Program-made: the position numbers and the translations under genes
Assembly (NCBI GenBank): GCA_031270395.1
Contig: JAISXU010000062.1
Location: 1 to 42,002 of the forward strand
Source of the DNA: Oscillospiraceae bacterium
Lineage (GTDB): Bacteria; Bacillota; Clostridia; Oscillospirales; Oscillospiraceae
DNA length: 42,002 nucleotides
Reading direction: 5' to 3'
Part shown: piece after piece, positions 23,826 to 33,735 of the stretch
Layout: the number at the start of each line of letters is the position of its first letter
Numbering within the stretch: the stretch's first letter is position 1
Notes under the pieces: generated by a model
What the model was told of the DNA's origin: nothing
Databases searched by the model: none
The model's input: only the letters and a program-made list of their open reading frames with translations

Positions 23826-26108
23826 ATGCGCAGACTCGCGCGCGCGGCGCTCGCCTTCTCGGCCGCGATATTCGCCGCGCATTACATGGTACCGGAGCGG
23901 TGGACGCTGCCGTGCGCCGTTTTTTTTGCGGCGGCGTCCGTGTTCGGCTTTGCTTTCCGCAGCGAATACCGCAGACTCACCGTATACCTCGTGTGCGTCG
24001 GCGCGGCGGCTGGCTTTACGTGGTACGCGTGCTATACGGCGATATTTGTATCGCCGGCGGCGGCCTTCGTCGGCTCCGGCGCGCGCGTCACGGCTTACGT
24101 AGCCGACTACCCTCAGCAGTTGGGCCGCGGAAGCCGCGTCACGGTCTCCGTGCGGCTGCGCGGGAGGCCGGACGTCAAATCGTATCTGTACATGTACGGG
24201 GAGCAGCCGGACGTGGCGCCGGGAGACCTCGTTGAGTTTGAGGCCGAATTCTCGTCGGCCGGCGAGATACGCGGAGAGGCGACGGACGTCTTTACCTCAA
24301 AGGGATATTTCCTGTCCGCGACGCTGTCCGGCGGTCTGAAAGTGCTCGGCAGCTCCCGCTCGCCGGTCTATGCGCCGCAAAAGCTCTCCAAGTTCGTCCG
24401 CGACATGTCCGACGCCGTATTCCCTCCCGAGCTCGCGCCCTTCATGCGCGCGCTCATCATGGGAGATACGGCGCAGCTTCGCGAGGACACGGCACTGTCG
24501 GCGGCGCTGAGCGCCGCCGGTATATCGCATATCGTCGCGGTCTCCGGTATGCACATCTCGTTTTTGATAGGCTTCCTCGGATTAGTGATAAAGAATAAAC
24601 GGGCGCTGGCGATTTTCGGCATACCGACGCTCTTTATCTTTATGGCGATGATAGGCTTCACGCCGTCCGTCACGCGCGCCGGCGTCATGCAGTGCGTTCT
24701 GCTGCTCGCGCCGTTGCTCAGACGTGAAAGCGACAGCATAACCACTCTGTCCGCGGCGCTCATGCTCTTACTCATCGTGAACCCGTATTCGTGCGCGAAC
24801 GTCGGCCTGCAGCTCTCGTTCGGCGCGGCGGCGGGCATAATACTGTTTACGGGCCGGATCGATGAGTCAATAGAAAACGCGCTGCGTGACAAAAAGATAT
24901 ACGCGCGCCGTATTCCGCGAGCGGCCGTCAAATTCGTCACCGCCAGTCTCGCGACTACGGCGGGGGCGCTCGTGTTCACAACGCCGCTGTCCGCAGTTTA
25001 TTTCGGATATATATCGCTCGTCGCGCCCCTTACGAATCTGCTCACGCTTTGGGCCGTCTCGGTCTGCTTCTGCGGCGGTATGGCGGCGTGTCTGCTCGGC
25101 TTCGCGTTTTTGCCCGCCGGGGGCGTGATCGCCGCCGTCATATCGCTGACGGTCAGATATGTATTTGGAATAACTTACTCACTCGCCCGGTTTCCCTTCG
25201 CGACGGTGTACGTATCCAACATTTACGTCTCATTCTGGCTTGTATACATGTATATAGCCGCGATTGCGTTCCTGATGGCGCGCGGACGTCTGCGGCAGAC
25301 GGTGATCCCCATATGTCTGTCCGTGCTGACGCTCTGCGGCGCGCTCTTTGTGACGTACTCCTACCGCGGCGCGCCGGGCTTTACTACTACCGCGCTCGAC
25401 ATCGGACAGGGGCAGAGTCTCGTGTTTACCTCCGGGGAGTATACGGCGGTGGTCGATTGCGGAAGCTCAAGCGGAGAGAACGCCGGGGGGCTGGCGCACG
25501 AGTTCCTGAGCGCTCAGGGGCGCCCCAGAATAGACATGCTTATATTGACGCATTTCCACGCCGACCACTGCAACGGCGTGGAGGATCTGATGACGCGCAT
25601 CGATGTGGAGACGCTTATCATACCAGAGCCCGACGGCGGCGACGATGAGAGTTATCTTGCGGAGGACATAATAGAGCTTGCCAGAAGGCGCGGCACGGTG
25701 ATATTATATATCACGCGGCAGCAAACGTACACGTTCGGAGACGCCGCCGTGACGCTGTATCCCCCGTTCGGGGGCGACGACGAAAACGAGCGCGGACTCG
25801 CGATACTCTTCTCGGACGGGGACTATGACGTGCTGATAACGGGCGACATGGATTCCGAAAACGAGAGGCGGCTGATCCGCAATTACGACATACCCGATAT
25901 CGAGACGCTCATCGTAGGACACCACGGCTCCCGATATTCGACGTCCGTGGAATTCCTGAACGCCGTAACGCCTGAGACGGCCGTTATAAGCGTCGGGCGC
26001 AATTCATACGGCCACCCCACGTCCGATACGCTCGGCCGTCTGGCGGAACGCGGCATATCGGTATACAGGACGGATATCATCGGGAACGTCACCATCAGCG
26101 GCGGGTGA
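23826..26108 (+). CDS. comEC: ComEC/Rec2 DNA-uptake channel protein
   Basis: A 760-residue integral membrane protein. It has N-terminal hydrophobic segments and an OB-like DUF4131 region (about 75-160). The Competence domain comes next (about 205-480, many membrane segments, with ISHIVAVSGMHISFLIG). A C-terminal metallo-beta-lactamase domain carries HFHADH at 576-581, LITGDMD and VGHHGS. The protein carries single-stranded DNA across the cytoplasmic membrane during transformation. Its adjacency to holA is common in Bacillota. The ATG follows hbd by 10 bases with only a weak ribosome site. Confidence 0.94.
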   Translation: MRRLARAALAFSAAIFAAHYMVPERWTLPCAVFFAAASVFGFAFRSEYRRLTVYLVCVGAAAGFTWYACYTAIFVSPAAAFVGSGARVTAYVADYPQQLGRGSRVTVSVRLRGRPDVKSYLYMYGEQPDVAPGDLVEFEAEFSSAGEIRGEATDVFTSKGYFLSATLSGGLKVLGSSRSPVYAPQKLSKFVRDMSDAVFPPELAPFMRALIMGDTAQLREDTALSAALSAAGISHIVAVSGMHISFLIGFLGLVIKNKRALAIFGIPTLFIFMAMIGFTPSVTRAGVMQCVLLLAPLLRRESDSITTLSAALMLLLIVNPYSCANVGLQLSFGAAAGIILFTGRIDESIENALRDKKIYARRIPRAAVKFVTASLATTAGALVFTTPLSAVYFGYISLVAPLTNLLTLWAVSVCFCGGMAACLLGFAFLPAGGVIAAVISLTVRYVFGITYSLARFPFATVYVSNIYVSFWLVYMYIAAIAFLMARGRLRQTVIPICLSVLTLCGALFVTYSYRGAPGFTTTALDIGQGQSLVFTSGEYTAVVDCGSSSGENAGGLAHEFLSAQGRPRIDMLILTHFHADHCNGVEDLMTRIDVETLIIPEPDGGDDESYLAEDIIELARRRGTVILYITRQQTYTFGDAAVTLYPPFGGDDENERGLAILFSDGDYDVLITGDMDSENERRLIRNYDIPDIETLIVGHHGSRYSTSVEFLNAVTPETAVISVGRNSYGHPTSDTLGRLAERGISVYRTDIIGNVTISGG

Positions 26109-26137
26109 CGACTATTTTTCGCATGGAGTGACGGCGC

Positions 26138-27190
26138 ATGGACGATAAAACAGTAAAGGCAAGGCAGTCGGTCGAGAAGTTTCGGGCTGAGATCGGCGCG
26201 GGCGCTCCTGTCGGGCTGTATGTGTTGCACGGCGAGGAGCGGTATCTGCGCGACAGAACGCTGGAGAGTCTCCGCGCGATAATTCCCGATAATCTGGCGA
26301 GCTTCAATTACAGGCGGTTTGAGTGGAAAAGCGCCGCGGCGGACGATATTTTCGCGGCTGTGAACACTCCTCCCGCTTTCGCGGAGCGCGCCATAGTGGA
26401 GGTGCGCGATTACGACATGTTCGGCGCGGGCGAGAGCGACAGGCAGACGCTATGCGAGATATTCGCGGATCTTCCCGAGTACATCTGTCTCGTCTTCGTC
26501 TACGACACCGTAGAGTACAAGCCGGACGGACGGACGGCGCTCGGTAAGGCTATAAAAAAATACGCGCAGGTAGTCGAATTCGGCTCTCAGGATGAGGCGC
26601 GGCTTACCAAGTGGATAACGGCGCATTTCAGGAAGCTGGGCAAATCCATAGACGCTCGCGCCGCCGGTTATCTTGTCGAGCTGACGGACGGGTATATGGC
26701 GAGTCTGAACAGCGAGATAGGCAAGCTGGCGGCGTATGTGAAGTCGGATTCGGTAACGCGCGCGGATATCGACAATATCGTCACGCCGTCGCCGGAGGCG
26801 TTCGCGTATCAGATGACCGACGCCATAGCGCGCGGCGACTATGACGCGGCCGCCCGCGTACTCGACACGCTTCTGCGTATGAGAGAGCCGCCCCACAAGC
26901 TCATCTTCACCATCTCGCTGAAAATGAGACAGCTTCTCGCCGCTCGCGTCTGCGCGGACAACGGGCTAGGTACGGGGCGTCTCGCGGAGCTGTGCGGCAT
27001 AAAATTTGAATTTCAGGCGCGGACTCTCCTGTCGGCGGCGCGAAGCATGTCGCTCCGCGAGTGCCGCGACGCGGCGCTGTACTGCGCGCAGACGGCATAC
27101 GCCATGAACAGCGGAGGCGACGGCGAGGACGAGTTGATCAAGCTGATGGCGCGTCTGGCGCTGCGCCGCCGCGGGAAGACAGCCGGATGA
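26138..27190 (+). CDS. holA: DNA polymerase III delta subunit
   Basis: Clamp-loader subunit that opens the beta ring. The 350-residue protein has the HolA pattern: YVLHGEERYLRDRTLE early (about 28-43), AERAIVEVRDYDMF, and the C-terminal helical domain with ISLKMRQLLAAR and EFQARTLLSAARSM. GGAGTGA precedes the ATG. It follows comEC as in many Bacillota, but the next gene is metA rather than rpsT. Confidence 0.92.
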   Translation: MDDKTVKARQSVEKFRAEIGAGAPVGLYVLHGEERYLRDRTLESLRAIIPDNLASFNYRRFEWKSAAADDIFAAVNTPPAFAERAIVEVRDYDMFGAGESDRQTLCEIFADLPEYICLVFVYDTVEYKPDGRTALGKAIKKYAQVVEFGSQDEARLTKWITAHFRKLGKSIDARAAGYLVELTDGYMASLNSEIGKLAAYVKSDSVTRADIDNIVTPSPEAFAYQMTDAIARGDYDAAARVLDTLLRMREPPHKLIFTISLKMRQLLAARVCADNGLGTGRLAELCGIKFEFQARTLLSAARSMSLRECRDAALYCAQTAYAMNSGGDGEDELIKLMARLALRRRGKTAG

Positions 27191-27241
27191 GGCGACGTGG
27201 TAAACTTTTGATGCTCAAATCTGAATGAAAGAGGCGCCGAT

Positions 27242-28198
27242 ATGCCGATAAAAATTGCCGATCAGCTTCCCGCGAGAGACATACTTGAAAATGAAAACAT
27301 ATTCGTAATGACGGAGGGACGCGCCATCCATCAGGACATCCGCCCGCTCCGCCTGCTCATATTGAACCTGATGCCGACAAAGATCGTCACCGAGACGCAG
27401 CTTCTGCGCAAGCTGTCGAACACCCCTCTCCAAATCGAGGTCGAATTTCTCCAGACGGTCAGTCACAAATTCAAAAACGTGGACGTAAAGCATCTCGACT
27501 CATTCTACACAACGTTTGACGATGTCCGCGCCCGCTACTTCGACGGCATGATAATCACGGGCGCGCCCGTGGAAAATCTCGAATTTGAGAGCGTGGATTA
27601 TTGGCCGGAGCTGTGCGATATAATGGCTTGGACCGCCCACAACGTGTTTTCGACGCTCCATATATGCTGGGGCGCGCAGGCGGGGTTGTATTATCACTAC
27701 GGGATCAATAAGCGCCCGCTCGCAAAAAAGCTCTCCGGAGTCTTCGAGCACAGGACTCTAAAGCCGACGTCGCCGTTTTTCCGGGGATTTGACGACACGT
27801 TCAAGATGCCTCACTCGCGTTATACGTATGTCACGCAGGAGGATATTCTGGCAAACCCGGAGCTCGAGCTGCTCGCCGTATCGGATGAGGCGGGCGTCTT
27901 CGCCGTGAAATCGTCGGACAACAGACATTTCTTCATAACGGGCCACCCCGAGTACGACGCCGACACGCTCGCCCTCGAATACTTCAGGGATATAGGCGCG
28001 GACGCGAACGCCGACGTCCCCCGCCACTACTTCCCGAACGACGACCCCGCGAACACGCCCGTCGTCTCATGGCGCGCGCACGCTCAGTTATTGTATACAA
28101 ACTGGCTCAACTACTACGTGTACCAGACGACGCCGTACGACATCGAACGGATCGGCGAGGTGAGCGGCGCCGCCTATGTGGAGGACTGGCAGATATAA
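27242..28198 (+). CDS. metA: Homoserine O-acetyltransferase (MetA family)
   Basis: Activates homoserine for methionine synthesis. The 318-residue protein has the MetA nucleophile C142 in [15 protein letters not shown], a histidine in ITGHPEYD, and the N-terminal [13 protein letters not shown]. Residue 111 (TGAPVE111N) is Glu; in characterised MetA enzymes Glu here favours acetyl-CoA and Gly favours succinyl-CoA, so acetyl transfer is predicted. GAGG lies nine bases before the ATG. Only 51 bases separate it from holA, so no SAM riboswitch fits. It converges on leuS with five bases between the genes. Confidence 0.95.
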   Translation: MPIKIADQLPARDILENENIFVMTEGRAIHQDIRPLRLLILNLMPTKIVTETQLLRKLSNTPLQIEVEFLQTVSHKFKNVDVKHLDSFYTTFDDVRARYFDGMIITGAPVENLEFESVDYWPELCDIMAWTAHNVFSTLHICWGAQAGLYYHYGINKRPLAKKLSGVFEHRTLKPTSPFFRGFDDTFKMPHSRYTYVTQEDILANPELELLAVSDEAGVFAVKSSDNRHFFITGHPEYDADTLALEYFRDIGADANADVPRHYFPNDDPANTPVVSWRAHAQLLYTNWLNYYVYQTTPYDIERIGEVSGAAYVEDWQI

Positions 28199-28203
28199 AC
28201 CCG

Positions 28204-30621
28204 TCACGCAGTATCCCTGATGATAAGATTTATGAGCTTGTCCTTGACGTATATCACCCTCGCTACGGTCTTGCCCTCGGCGAGCCGGGCTATCTTCCCG
28301 TCCGCAAGCGCCGCCGCGAGAACGGCGTCCTCGCCGGAGCCGCGCGGCATGGAGACGGCGCTTTTGAGCTTTCCGCCTACCTGCACCGCTATTTCCACGT
28401 CGTCGTCGAGCGTCTTTGCCTCGTCGTAATCCGGCCAGACCTGCTCGCACGCCAGACCCTCAAAGCCCTGTATCTCCCACAGCTCCTCCGCTATATGCGG
28501 CGCGAACGGCGACAGCAGCGTCGCCAGCGCGCGTATATCGCCGCGGGATGGCGGCGTCTCATAAAAATCATTCACGAGCGCCATCAGCGTAGCGATAGCC
28601 GTGTTGAACTTCATTGTCTCGATGTCCGCGCCGATTTTTTTTATCGCGCGGTGAACGGCCTTTTCGTGCGCGGGAGAATAGATGTCCGGATCGCCGTCCA
28701 GCCGCTCCTCCGCGAGATTCCACACGCGGTCCAAAAACCGCTTACAGCCCTTTACCGCTCTCGCGGACCACTGCGCCGTTTTCTCGAAGTCGCCTATGAA
28801 CATGATGTACAGGCGCAGCGTGTCGGCGCCGAACTCCGCTATGGTATCGCTCGGATTTATGACGTTACCGCGCGATTTTGACATCTTCTGCCCGTCCTCT
28901 GCAAGAATAAAGCCGTGACTCGTGCGCTTCAGATACGGCTCCGGCGTCGGAACAACACCTAAGTCATACAGGAATTTATGCCAGAACCGCGAGTACAGCA
29001 GATGCAGCGTCGTGTGCTCCATGCCGCCGTTGTACCAATCCACGGGCGTCCAGCGGCGCAGCGCCGCGTCCGAGGCGAGCGCGTCGGCGTTGTGCGGGTC
29101 GGCGTACCGCAGGAAATACCAGCTTGAACCCGCCCACTGCGGCATTGTATCCGTCTCGCGTCTGGCGTGGCCGCCGCATTTCGGACACGTCGTATTTACC
29201 CAGTCCTCCATCGACGCGAGCGGACTCTCGCCGGTGTCCGTCGTCTCATAGTTTTCCACCTTCGGCAGCACTACAGGCAGCTCGCTCTCCGGAATCGCGA
29301 CGTAACCGCAGGCCTCGCAGTGAACTATCGGGATTGGCTCCCCCCAGTAGCGCTGGCGCGAAAACACCCAGTCGCGCAGCTTATAGTTGACCTTGTATTC
29401 TCCCAGTCCCTTCTCCGCCAGCCACTTTGTGATACTCACCTTCGCCGCCTCTACGGAAAGACCGTTCAAAAAACCGGAGTTCACCATAACGCCCGAGTCG
29501 CAGTCGGTGTACGCCTCTTTTTCGACGTCTCCGCCCGAGACGACCTCCACTATCGGCAGACCGAATTTCTTTGCGAACTCCCAGTCGCGCCCGTCGTGTC
29601 CCGGCACGGCCATTATGGCGCCCGTACCGTACGTCGCGAGCACGTAATCGGATATAAAAATGGGTATTCTCCCGCCCGTAGCCGGATTGACGGCATCCAG
29701 CCCGTCAAGGCGCACTCCCGTCTTTTCGTGCGCCAGCTCTGTGCGTTCAAAGTCCGATTTTTTCGAGGCGGACTCGCAGTAATCGCGTACCTGCGCCCCG
29801 TTTGCCAGCGTGTCCGCGCGCTCCTTGATCAACTCGTGCTCGGGCGCCACCACCATATACGTAGCGCCGAATAGCGTGTCCGGGCGCGTCGTGAATACGC
29901 GGAGTTCGTCGCCGGCCGTCGTTGCGAATACGACCTCGGCGCCCGTAGAGCGCCCTATCCAGTTGCGCTGCTGCGCCTTGACGCGCTCAATATAGTCTAG
30001 CCCGTCGAGGTCGTCGAGCAGTCTCTGCGCGTAATCTGTGATTTTCAGCATCCATTGGCTTTTCTCGCGGCGCACGACCTCGCTCCCGCACCTCTCGCAT
30101 ACTCCGCCTACGACCTCCTCATTGGCAAGGACGCACTTGCACGACGTACACCAGTTGACGGGTATGGACGCCTTGTACGCCAGTCCCTTTTCAAACATCC
30201 TGAGAAATATCCACTGCGTCCACCTGTAATAGTCCGGATCGGTGGTGTCCACGGCGCGAGCCCAGTCAAAGCTGTACCCGAGCATCTTTAGCTGCCGCGT
30301 AAAACGGGAGATATTTTTCTGCGTCACGTCGGCGGGGTGTATCTTATTCTTTATGGCGTAGTTTTCCGTGGGCAGGCCGAACGCGTCGAAGCCCATCGGA
30401 AACAGCACGTTATATCCCTGCATACGTCTCTTGCGGGCGACAATATCCATCGCGGTGTAAGGGCGCGGATGCCCGACGTGCAGCCCCTCGCCGGACGGAT
30501 ACGGGAACTCGATGAGTACGTAGTATTTGGGCTTGTTGCCGCCGTCCTTCGCGGCGTACGTCCCGCGCGCCTCCCATACGTCCTGCCATTTCTTCTCTAT
30601 ACGCGCAAACTCATACATCAT
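28204..30621 (-). CDS. leuS: Leucyl-tRNA synthetase
   Basis: Class I synthetase charging tRNA-Leu, 805 residues, normal length. It has HVGH at 48-51, an editing (CP1) insertion in the middle, cysteine pairs CTSC...CERC (about 156-178) and CEAC...CPKC for zinc, KMSKS at 579-583, and a C-terminal anticodon-binding region. Its start overlaps the end of rsfS by 11 bases, so it is translationally coupled and has no T-box leader of its own. Two adjacent ATG codons are possible starts. It converges on metA. Confidence 0.97.
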   Translation of the reverse strand: MMYEFARIEKKWQDVWEARGTYAAKDGGNKPKYYVLIEFPYPSGEGLHVGHPRPYTAMDIVARKRRMQGYNVLFPMGFDAFGLPTENYAIKNKIHPADVTQKNISRFTRQLKMLGYSFDWARAVDTTDPDYYRWTQWIFLRMFEKGLAYKASIPVNWCTSCKCVLANEEVVGGVCERCGSEVVRREKSQWMLKITDYAQRLLDDLDGLDYIERVKAQQRNWIGRSTGAEVVFATTAGDELRVFTTRPDTLFGATYMVVAPEHELIKERADTLANGAQVRDYCESASKKSDFERTELAHEKTGVRLDGLDAVNPATGGRIPIFISDYVLATYGTGAIMAVPGHDGRDWEFAKKFGLPIVEVVSGGDVEKEAYTDCDSGVMVNSGFLNGLSVEAAKVSITKWLAEKGLGEYKVNYKLRDWVFSRQRYWGEPIPIVHCEACGYVAIPESELPVVLPKVENYETTDTGESPLASMEDWVNTTCPKCGGHARRETDTMPQWAGSSWYFLRYADPHNADALASDAALRRWTPVDWYNGGMEHTTLHLLYSRFWHKFLYDLGVVPTPEPYLKRTSHGFILAEDGQKMSKSRGNVINPSDTIAEFGADTLRLYIMFIGDFEKTAQWSARAVKGCKRFLDRVWNLAEERLDGDPDIYSPAHEKAVHRAIKKIGADIETMKFNTAIATLMALVNDFYETPPSRGDIRALATLLSPFAPHIAEELWEIQGFEGLACEQVWPDYDEAKTLDDDVEIAVQVGGKLKSAVSMPRGSGEDAVLAAALADGKIARLAEGKTVARVIYVKDKLINLIIRDTA

Positions 30622-30988
30622 CGCGCCCGTCCTCCTCCAGCCACTTGCTTACGTCCACGTCGCGGGCGTCGCTCCAGAGCCGCTCCAGAGAATAAAACCC
30701 GCGCAGCTCCTTTAAGAACAAGTGGACCACAAGGCAGCCGAAATCAACGAGTACCCATCCGCCGGAGCGGTAGCCCTCGACGCGGAGCGGCGCCTCGCCG
30801 TTCTCCTTCAATACCTTCTCGACCTCGTCGGCGAGCGCCTTTATCTGCGTCGTGGAGCCGGCGGTACATATCACAAAATAGTCGGCCAGAACGGTGACGT
30901 CCCTCGTCTCGATCGCCCTGATATCCGCGCCCTTTTTACCGTCGAGCGCCCTCACGGCAAGCCCTGTCATTTCCAGCGGAGTCAGCAT
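30611..30988 (-). CDS. rsfS: Ribosomal silencing factor
   Basis: A 125-residue RsfS/Iojap-family protein that binds uL14 and stops subunit joining under starvation. Recognised by RDVTVLADYFVICTAGSTTQIKALADEV and the later GYRSGGWVLVDFGCLVVHLF. The ATG at 30988 is chosen over an upstream TTG because GAGAGGTG is correctly spaced to it. It lies 21 bases after the alcohol dehydrogenase gene and overlaps leuS. Confidence 0.95.
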   Translation of the reverse strand: MLTPLEMTGLAVRALDGKKGADIRAIETRDVTVLADYFVICTAGSTTQIKALADEVEKVLKENGEAPLRVEGYRSGGWVLVDFGCLVVHLFLKELRGFYSLERLWSDARDVDVSKWLEEDGRDDV

Positions 30989-31009
30989 CGAAACACCTCT
31001 CAAGAAAAA

Positions 31010-32191
31010 TCAATTCTCATCGTACGCTCTGGCGACGATATTGGCGATCAGTTCCCGCGTGACGGGTATGGGCGAGGTCACAAAACCCGCTTTCGCCGCC
31101 ATCTGGCACTGCATGACCACCTCGTCCGGCACGGCGTCAAGCAGAGCCGCGCGGTCAAGGCCGAGCCTTTTCATGCTCGGGAGGCCGATCTCCGCCATGA
31201 GTCCCCGCGCGGCCTCATAGCCCGCGCGGCCGACCTCGTCCGCGGACGCGTCCGGCGCGAGCGCGGCGCCGAAGCGCTCGGCAAAGTACCGCACCTCGGC
31301 GGTCTTGACGGGCGCGACCGCCTCGAGCACCTGCGGCAGACACGCCGCGCAGCCGTTCCCGTGCGGCACGTGGAATTTCGCGCCGAGACTTCTGCCGATG
31401 TCGTGCGAGAGGTGGCACAGCGCTCCCGACATGGCTATCCCCCCGAGCGAGGACGCGAGCATCATGCCCTCGCGGGCCTCCGCGTCGCTCCCGTTTCCGC
31501 ACGCGCGCACCAGATATTTCGCCACGAGATCTATTCCCTCGCGTCCGGCGACCGCGGAAAACGGGTTGGCGCGCTCGGAGGTGTACGACTCAATGCAGTG
31601 GCACAGCGCGTCCATTCCGGTGGACGCGGTGACGCCCGCCGGGAGCCCGAACGTGAGCTCGGGGTCCACGATCCCCAATGTCACGGAGCACCCGACGCCG
31701 GCGATATTCGTCTTGATGCCGCGCTCGGTATCGGTTATCACTCCGCCCGGCGTACATTCGCTGCCCGTTCCCGCCGTCGTCGGCAATAATATCAGCGGTA
31801 CGCTCGGTTTTGTCACGACGCCCTCGCGCCCATAGTACTGCTTCAGCGGCGGCGGATTTGTTATGAGCAGCTTGGCCGCCTTTGCCGTGTCGAGACTCGA
31901 GCCGCCGCCCACTCCGACTACGCAATCAACGCCCTGCGCGACGCCGAGGGCGCCCGCCTCCTCAACCGACCAGTCGGGCGGGTCGGCCTGCACCCTGTCG
32001 AACCTGACGACCGCTATCCCCGCCGACTCTATGGCGGCTATGACCTTATCCGCGATGCCCGCCGCCGCCACTCCCGCGTCGTACACGACGAGCGCCTTCA
32101 CGCATCCGAGCTTTCGCAGCTCGGCGCCCGTCTCCCCGGCACTCCCGCGCCCGAACAGCAGCGGATTTGGGCTGGACCATACGCTTGACAT
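31010..32191 (-). CDS. Iron-containing alcohol dehydrogenase
   Basis: A group III (Fe-ADH) NAD(P)-dependent dehydrogenase of 393 residues. It has GVGGGSSLDTAKAA for the cofactor, TTAGTGSE, and metal-binding residues in GMDALCHCIESY and CHLSHDIG...FHVPHGNG. It interconverts an alcohol and an aldehyde or ketone; the substrate is not evident. It follows two aldehyde dehydrogenase genes on the same strand, so an alcohol-aldehyde-acid route is likely. rsfS lies 21 bases downstream, joining this metabolic set to a translation operon. Confidence 0.92.
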   Translation of the reverse strand: MSSVWSSPNPLLFGRGSAGETGAELRKLGCVKALVVYDAGVAAAGIADKVIAAIESAGIAVVRFDRVQADPPDWSVEEAGALGVAQGVDCVVGVGGGSSLDTAKAAKLLITNPPPLKQYYGREGVVTKPSVPLILLPTTAGTGSECTPGGVITDTERGIKTNIAGVGCSVTLGIVDPELTFGLPAGVTASTGMDALCHCIESYTSERANPFSAVAGREGIDLVAKYLVRACGNGSDAEAREGMMLASSLGGIAMSGALCHLSHDIGRSLGAKFHVPHGNGCAACLPQVLEAVAPVKTAEVRYFAERFGAALAPDASADEVGRAGYEAARGLMAEIGLPSMKRLGLDRAALLDAVPDEVVMQCQMAAKAGFVTSPIPVTRELIANIVARAYDEN

Positions 32192-32224
32192 ATACTGCTA
32201 ACCTCCAACACTAATAATAGCCCA

Positions 32225-33703
32225 TTACAGACGTATCTGCTCCTCCCAGAACGTGTGCGGCGTGTCGTCCATGTTCATCCACATATGCTTGTGGTACGTG
32301 TATTCCTCCAAAACGAGTACGGAGTTCTCCTTTGTCCAGCCCGACTCCTTCTGCCCGCCCCACGGCGTCTCCGGGACGATGGCAAGATGCTGGTTTATCC
32401 ACGTCGTGCCGACCTTCAACTGTTCGCACAGCAACCACGCCTTGCGGTAGTCCGAGCTCCACACGGAGGACGACAGCCCGTAGTGGCAGTCGTTGACGAG
32501 CGCGGCGATGTCCTCCGGCAGCTTCACCTTCATGACGCCGACGCACGGGGCGAATATCTCCTCCTGCATATAGTGCGCCTTGTTGTCGTACATCTCCAGA
32601 ATCGTCGGCATGACGTACGCGCCGCCCTCCAACTCCTTCGGAAGCGGCTCGCGCAATAATACCTTGGCGCCCTCGCGTATGGCCTCCCCGACGAATTTCT
32701 CGGCCGTCTCGCGGCACTTCATGTACGCCAGCGGGCCCATCATGGTTTCCGGGTCAGTCGGATCCCCGACTGTGATTTTTGACGCCGCCGCGACGAAGCG
32801 CTTGACAAATTCGTCGTAGATGCCCTCCTGTACGTAGAAACGCGACGGAGAGCCGCAGTTTTGGCCGCTGTTGAAGAACGCGGAGTATGTCGCGCCCTCG
32901 ACCGCCGCGTCAAGGTTGGCGTCGTCGAGCACTATAAACGCGTTCTTGCCGCCCAGCTCCGAGGCGACGGGCATGACGCGCGGCGCGGCGAGCGACATGA
33001 TGCGCTTACCGACATGCGAGTCGCCCGTAAAGTTGATTTTATCTATGCCGGGGTGCGTTACTATCGCCTCGCCGACCTCGTTTCCGGGTCCCGTGAGGAT
33101 ATTCACGACGCCCGCGGGTACGCCCGCCTGTACGATGTACTCCGCCATTTTTAGTACGGTCAGCGGCGCGCACGACGCCGGCTTCAGGACGACGGTGTTC
33201 CCCATGATGAGCGCCGGCGCGAGCTTCGACACCGCCGTGACGAGCGGAAAGTTCCACGGCGTAATGAGACCGACGACGCCCAGCGGCTCCTTGAAGGTCA
33301 TGACGCGCGCTGTAGGGTCGGCCGAGATGGTGAGTCCCGTATGGGCGCGGCCGAGTCCCGCCATGAACTCAAATTCGCCCACTGCGGACGGTATGTCGAA
33401 CCGGCTCGTCTTCATCACGGGGCCGCCGTACTGCGCCGTCTCGAGCGCTATGAGCTCGTCCTGATTTTCGCGTATCAGCGCCGCTATCTTGAACAGCAGC
33501 TCCGCGCGCTCTCCGATATAAGTATTGCGCCAGACCGCTTTTGCGCGCGTCGCCGCCTCGACCGCCGCGGCGACGTCCTCGGCGGTACAGCGCGGAACTG
33601 TGGCTACCACCGAGTTGTCGTGCGGGTTGATGACGTCCATCGTCCCGCCCTTCACGGGTTTTGTGAGCTTGCCGTCGATAAGGATTTTGTAATCGTGTGA
33701 CAT
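32225..33703 (-). CDS. NAD(P)-dependent aldehyde dehydrogenase (first of two)
   Basis: A 492-residue ALDH-superfamily enzyme oxidising an aldehyde to an acid. It has N151 in LITPWNFP, E249 in ASELGGKN, and nucleophile C283 in FNSGQNCGSPSR. The ATG at 33703 is chosen because GGGAGG lies just upstream; an earlier GTG (33721) overlaps that site. It ends 33 bases before the alcohol dehydrogenase. It is a clear but divergent relative of the next upstream ALDH (33736-35163). The substrate is not evident. Confidence 0.92.
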   Translation of the reverse strand: MSHDYKILIDGKLTKPVKGGTMDVINPHDNSVVATVPRCTAEDVAAAVEAATRAKAVWRNTYIGERAELLFKIAALIRENQDELIALETAQYGGPVMKTSRFDIPSAVGEFEFMAGLGRAHTGLTISADPTARVMTFKEPLGVVGLITPWNFPLVTAVSKLAPALIMGNTVVLKPASCAPLTVLKMAEYIVQAGVPAGVVNILTGPGNEVGEAIVTHPGIDKINFTGDSHVGKRIMSLAAPRVMPVASELGGKNAFIVLDDANLDAAVEGATYSAFFNSGQNCGSPSRFYVQEGIYDEFVKRFVAAASKITVGDPTDPETMMGPLAYMKCRETAEKFVGEAIREGAKVLLREPLPKELEGGAYVMPTILEMYDNKAHYMQEEIFAPCVGVMKVKLPEDIAALVNDCHYGLSSSVWSSDYRKAWLLCEQLKVGTTWINQHLAIVPETPWGGQKESGWTKENSVLVLEEYTYHKHMWMNMDDTPHTFWEEQIRL

Positions 33704-33735
33704 AATATTTTTTCCTCCCACTAAATTTCAATTTT

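Noticed and set aside
27191-27241. Possible SAM riboswitch before metA
   Set aside because: Only 51 bases lie between holA and metA, too short for any SAM riboswitch, and no core motif is present.
30611-30640. Possible T-box leader before leuS
   Set aside because: leuS overlaps rsfS directly, so there is no leader to hold a T-box.
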